DNA of 64,000 nucleotides from JADKAV01 sp963704075. Its GTDB lineage: Bacteria; Actinomycetota; Actinomycetes; S36-B12; UBA10799. The notes under the pieces are model-generated. The model searched no databases. It saw only the letters and a list, made by a program, of their open reading frames with translations, and was not told the origin of the DNA. The DNA lies in contig CAVPGV010000019.1 of NCBI GenBank assembly GCA_963704075.1, positions 130,315 through 194,314 on the forward strand, read 5' to 3'. This document shows positions 61,078-64,000 of the stretch, one piece after another. Within the stretch, counting starts at the first letter, position 1. Each line of letters starts with the position of its first letter. Made by a program: the position numbers and the translations under genes.

Positions 61078-61833
61078 ATGTCCACACTTGAATCTCTGCG
61101 AACGATAACCGCCAATGAATTCATCGGCACCGGGATCCTGGTCCTCATCGGATGCGGGATCGGTGCTCTCGGCTCCCTACGCAAGAGTCTCGGGTTCGGA
61201 TCAGCGAACTGGAGCCTCACCGCGTTCGGGTGGGGCATGGCGGTCTTCGTCGGAGCGAGCGTCGCATGGGAGTCCGGTGCGCATCTGAATCCCGCCGTGA
61301 CGCTCGGCCTGGTCCTGACCGGCACGACTCCATGGTCTACCGTGCCGTTCTACCTCCTGGGCGAGTTCGGCGGCGCGATCGTCGGAGGGCTGCTCGTCTA
61401 TGTGGTGTACAAGAAGCAGTTCGACGACCACGACCAACCGCACACCACCGGGAGCATCTTCTACACAAAGCCGGGTGTGCGATCCCTCGGCTGGAACACG
61501 GCGAGTGAAGCCGTTGCGACTTTCGTACTCGTCTACTGGATCATTCAGCAGGCGCCCTGGCAGCCGGCCGTCGAGGATCAGGCTCCAAACCTCGGGAACA
61601 TCGGGCTCGGGTATGCGGGTGTCGCTTTCGCGGTGATCGCGATCGGAGCCGGACTCGGCGGTTCGACCGGCTACGCGATCAACCCTGCCCGCGACTTGGG
61701 GCCGCGGATCGCGTACGCGCTTCTGCCGCTGCACGGCAAGGAGAAGATCGACTGGGGCTACGCGTGGGTGCCCATCGTGGGACCTCTGCTGGGTGCGGTC
61801 GTTGCAGCAGCGCTCTACTCGCTGAACTACTGA
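61078..61833 (+). CDS. Aquaglyceroporin (MIP family)
   Basis: 251 residues with six membrane helices and the two MIP half-loops HLNPAVTLG and INPARDLGPR. Asp after the second NPAR is the signature of glycerol facilitators rather than water-only aquaporins. It would let glycerol or similar small solutes cross the membrane. No glycerol kinase is adjacent in the window. ATG at 61078; no clear Shine-Dalgarno. Confidence 0.92.
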   Translation: MSTLESLRTITANEFIGTGILVLIGCGIGALGSLRKSLGFGSANWSLTAFGWGMAVFVGASVAWESGAHLNPAVTLGLVLTGTTPWSTVPFYLLGEFGGAIVGGLLVYVVYKKQFDDHDQPHTTGSIFYTKPGVRSLGWNTASEAVATFVLVYWIIQQAPWQPAVEDQAPNLGNIGLGYAGVAFAVIAIGAGLGGSTGYAINPARDLGPRIAYALLPLHGKEKIDWGYAWVPIVGPLLGAVVAAALYSLNY

Positions 61834-61873
61834 CGACTGCTCCTCGAGTTACTCCGGGTGGGCGGCGAGCACG

Positions 61874-62632
61874 CTACAGAACCGGCTGCAGATCTGGCCG
61901 CTTGGCGGTCACCCCATCACCGGAGCTACGCCCGGTGACCCTGCGACCGATCCAGGGGGCTAGGTGTTTGCCAGCCCACGTGACATCGCGCCCGACCTTC
62001 ACGACCGGTGACAAGGGTCGAACCTGCGGCAGCGGCTGGGTCCAGTCCCCCGCACCGCAGCCCAGGGACTCGAGGACCGCCATGGCCACGCGCTGATGCC
62101 CGACGGAGTTCAGATGCAGCCGATCCTCTGACCAGAACCGCGAATCATCGAACACGGCGTGGTCCCAGAAGTCCACCACTCGGCACTGGTACCTCTCAGC
62201 CATCTCGTAAGTCACTTCACGGTAGTGCGCCAGACGACCCTCGACCGGTCCCATCAGCCTGGAGCGTCTGGATGGGCGCCCATAGGTGACGATGACGATG
62301 TCGGCCCCCGTGTCGGATAGGGCTGCGAGCCCAGCTTCCAGGTGTTCGCTGAGCGCGGCGATGTCCCACTGCCGACGCAATGCATCGTTGACTCCCCCAG
62401 CGAAACTGACCAAGTCCGGGGTCAACTCCCGCGCCTGTGGTACCTGCTCCTGCACGATCTGGGCCAACCTCCGCCCACGGATGGCCAGATTGGCATAGCG
62501 CACCCGCGGGTCGTCGCTGGCCAACATCTCCGCCACCCGGTCAGCCCAACCCCGCTCCCGGCCGTTGGGACGAGGATCCCCGATGCCCTCGGTGAACGAG
62601 TCACCGATCGCCACGTACCGCTGCCAGCCCAT
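61874..62632 (-). CDS. SGNH/GDSL hydrolase
   Basis: 252 residues. The four SGNH blocks are present: Ser in AIGDSFTEG, Gly in the RGRRL region, Asn in SFAGGVNDAL, and Asp/His in SEDRLHLNSVGHQR. There is no signal peptide, so it is cytosolic, an esterase or lipase of unknown substrate. The C-terminal 60 residues after the fold are basic. ATG at 62632. Confidence 0.92.
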   Translation of the reverse strand: MGWQRYVAIGDSFTEGIGDPRPNGRERGWADRVAEMLASDDPRVRYANLAIRGRRLAQIVQEQVPQARELTPDLVSFAGGVNDALRRQWDIAALSEHLEAGLAALSDTGADIVIVTYGRPSRRSRLMGPVEGRLAHYREVTYEMAERYQCRVVDFWDHAVFDDSRFWSEDRLHLNSVGHQRVAMAVLESLGCGAGDWTQPLPQVRPLSPVVKVGRDVTWAGKHLAPWIGRRVTGRSSGDGVTAKRPDLQPVL

Positions 62633-62898
62633 GCCTACACCGCCGTTCGGAAGCCTCCGCAGGACAGGATAACCATCACATTAATGATCAAACCGGACAG
62701 CGACGCGATTCCCCCGTCGATCCTCGACTCACGCCACCCAGGCCTCGGGCACCCGGGTCGACAAGAAGCCCTGCCGTTCGACCCTGGAACGCGCCCGGTC
62801 GGTGCGCGAGCCCGCCCGGCCAGGGCGTCTTCGTCAGGGAACTCCGGCTTCGAAACCGTTTGCGGCCGTGCTCTTCGGAGTCGGTCGCCCCGAGGCCA
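62633..62898. other. Intergenic region upstream of the SGNH gene
   Basis: 266 bp without a supported gene. It contains a short AT-richer patch (CATTAATGATCAAA, about 62680) that may belong to the SGNH promoter. Confidence 0.4.
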
Positions 62899-63036
62899 TC
62901 ACTCCCGACGAGCATTGAGGTCGTCCCGCTTCATACGCCGACCACCCCATTCACCCACCGCGAACGCGGTGAAGGCCATGAGGACACCGCCAAGGTCCTG
63001 CACCGTGACGGTAGTCGCCAGGTCGGCTTCAGCCAA
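62899..63036 (-). CDS. Small membrane protein, 45 residues
   Basis: An unlisted short frame: TTG at 63036 overlaps the FAD oxidoreductase stop (TTGGCTGA) and runs 45 residues to a TGA at 62901-62899. The protein has an acidic start (MAEADLATTVTVQDLGG), one hydrophobic stretch (GVLMAFTAFAVGEWGG) and a basic end (RRMKRDDLNARRE), a plausible single-span membrane peptide. Overlap suggests translational coupling. No family recognised. Confidence 0.5.
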   Translation of the reverse strand: MAEADLATTVTVQDLGGVLMAFTAFAVGEWGGRRMKRDDLNARRE

Positions 63037-64000
63037 GGACGTCAAGGCGGCGGTCCTCCCATCGCAGGAAGTTCGCTATCTGTCCCGCCACCGCGTGTCC
63101 GAGGCCGCCTGGCGGGAATGGGATGAGTTTGCGGTTGACGAAGAACACGTCAGTCAGGTCGGTGTCGCGCTCCAAGATCAGATCTCGGATCGTTTGTCCG
63201 TTCAGATGGGTGGTGGAAACCCCATGCCCGACACAACCGATCGAGTAGATGACGTCTTTGCTGCCGGCGTACCCGATCGCAGGGAACATGTCCAGAGTCG
63301 CCGACACCGGGCCTCCCCAGGCGTGCGAGAACCGCACGTCCCGCAGCCCCGGGAAGATCGCGCGCATGTCGTCTCGCAGGCGTTCCCATGTCTGCGGGCT
63401 GTCGTCGAAACCCATCCCCCTGCCGTCGCCGAGCTTCACATCGCGCCCGCCCATCAGCAGCCTGTTGTCCGCGGTCAGTCGGTAGTAGTGCACGAGATCG
63501 CGGAAATCCTCCACTCCCTCGCGCCCGCGCCAGCCGATGCTCTCGAGTTGCTCGTCGGTCAGTGGTTCGGTCAGCACGATGTACGTCCAGACCGGTACCT
63601 GCTTGCTGGCCAGTTGCGGGAACTCATGGGTCCACGCATTGGTCGCGAGCACGACCTTGTTCGCAGTGACGCTCCCGCGTGGGGTCCGCAGTCGTTGTCG
63701 TCCGGCTGCCACATCCATCGTCAATACCGGAGTGTTCTCATAGACCGGCACGCCCGCCCCATCGAGTACCCGGCGCCACTCACGGCTGAGCTTCGCGGGG
63801 TTGAGGATTCCGGTGTTCGGCTCCCACCACGCGGGGCCCTTGTACAGGGGGCTGTTGACCCGCCCGATCAGTTCGGTGTGATCGATCAAGTTCACACCAG
63901 TGAGTCCCAGCCGGTGCACGAGCGCGATCTCCTTGAGTAGCCGCTGGGAGTACTTCTCGGACGTCGCGACCCACAGGAAACCTGTGTGCTCATAGTCGCA
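63029..64000 (-). CDS. FAD-dependent oxidoreductase (DAO/DadA family), 5' end outside window
   Basis: C-terminal 323 residues or so of a DAO-family oxidase/dehydrogenase. Seen: GILNPAKLSREWRRVLDGAG, NKVVLATNAWTH (FAD region), YYRLTADNRLLMGGRDVKLG and the C-terminal FAD-contact SIGCVGHGVSTTHLNGQTI. Similar proteins oxidise amino acids, putrescine derivatives or sarcosine-type amines; the substrate is unclear. The frame is open to base 64000, and the N-terminal Rossmann motif lies beyond the window. Confidence 0.88.
   Translation of the reverse strand, partial: CDYEHTGFLWVATSEKYSQRLLKEIALVHRLGLTGVNLIDHTELIGRVNSPLYKGPAWWEPNTGILNPAKLSREWRRVLDGAGVPVYENTPVLTMDVAAGRQRLRTPRGSVTANKVVLATNAWTHEFPQLASKQVPVWTYIVLTEPLTDEQLESIGWRGREGVEDFRDLVHYYRLTADNRLLMGGRDVKLGDGRGMGFDDSPQTWERLRDDMRAIFPGLRDVRFSHAWGGPVSATLDMFPAIGYAGSKDVIYSIGCVGHGVSTTHLNGQTIRDLILERDTDLTDVFFVNRKLIPFPPGGLGHAVAGQIANFLRWEDRRLDVLG

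Noticed and set aside
1..64000. CRISPR arrays, rRNA or tRNA genes, intact insertion sequences, prophage genes
   Set aside because: Scanning the intergenic regions on both strands gave no array of regular repeats with spacers, no tRNA arm motifs and no transposase or integrase gene.

Overview
The window is a high-GC actinobacterial chromosome segment (class Actinomycetes; genus not determinable from sequence alone). The evidence is its gene order. From mraZ to qcrB it follows the block seen in Mycobacterium (about Rv2157c to Rv2196) and in Streptomyces: dcw cluster, metF, polyprenyl synthase, mannosyltransferase, pknL, class II DAHP synthase, acyltransferase, ROK glucokinase, DUF5304, SRPBCC, FadD15, PimB', NlpC/P60, DEDD/GIY-YIG nuclease, trpD, ctaE, qcrCAB. 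It also has actinobacterial families (DUF3040, DUF6504, SAV_6107 HEPN, DUF222/13E12), actinobacterial LexA boxes and many promoters consistent with leaderless mRNAs.

Layout. 1-6.8 kb: division and cell-wall cluster on the minus strand (mraZ, rsmH, ftsL, ftsI, murE, murF; murF runs off the left edge), with a MraZ operator upstream. 7.2-9.6 kb: a multi-PAS GGDEF protein. 9.8-16.1 kb: DUF3040 protein, then an SOS mutagenesis operon (DUF6504, SAV_6107 HEPN, DnaE2, DinB) behind two LexA boxes. 16.2-20.0 kb: accessory sugar module (MFS plus GH2), a large hairpin and a porA remnant. 20.0-33.3 kb: carotenoid genes (crtA-like, cruF, glycosyltransferase, crtD, crtE, crtI, crtB, crtYc/Yd) interleaved with conserved neighbours (VanX-like peptidase, CDP-alcohol transferase, metF, mptB). 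33.3-55 kb: the conserved signalling, aromatic, lipid, mannosylation and envelope genes. 55.1-59.4 kb: ctaE-qcrCAB respiratory operon ending in a strong terminator. 59.4-64 kb: accessory end with direct repeats, a broken 13E12 HNH gene, an aquaglyceroporin, an SGNH hydrolase, a 45-residue membrane ORF and a partial FAD oxidoreductase.

How the genes work together. Carotenoid genes predict lycopene made from GGPP, cyclised at one end by a split CrtYc/CrtYd cyclase and at the other end hydrated (CruF), desaturated (CrtD), perhaps oxidised (CrtA-like) and glycosylated: a monocyclic keto-glycoside related to sioxanthin or myxol glycosides. MptB, GT87 and PimB' point to phosphatidylinositol mannoside/lipomannan synthesis. 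QcrCAB plus CtaE form the bc1-aa3 supercomplex typical of the phylum.

Data quality. About 20 single-base frame breaks, almost all fitting one extra base, lie in three places: 0.4-9.3 kb, 17.9 kb and 59.8-60.7 kb. They hit essential genes (murE, murF, ftsI), so consensus error is the likeliest cause. No tRNA, rRNA or CRISPR array was seen.
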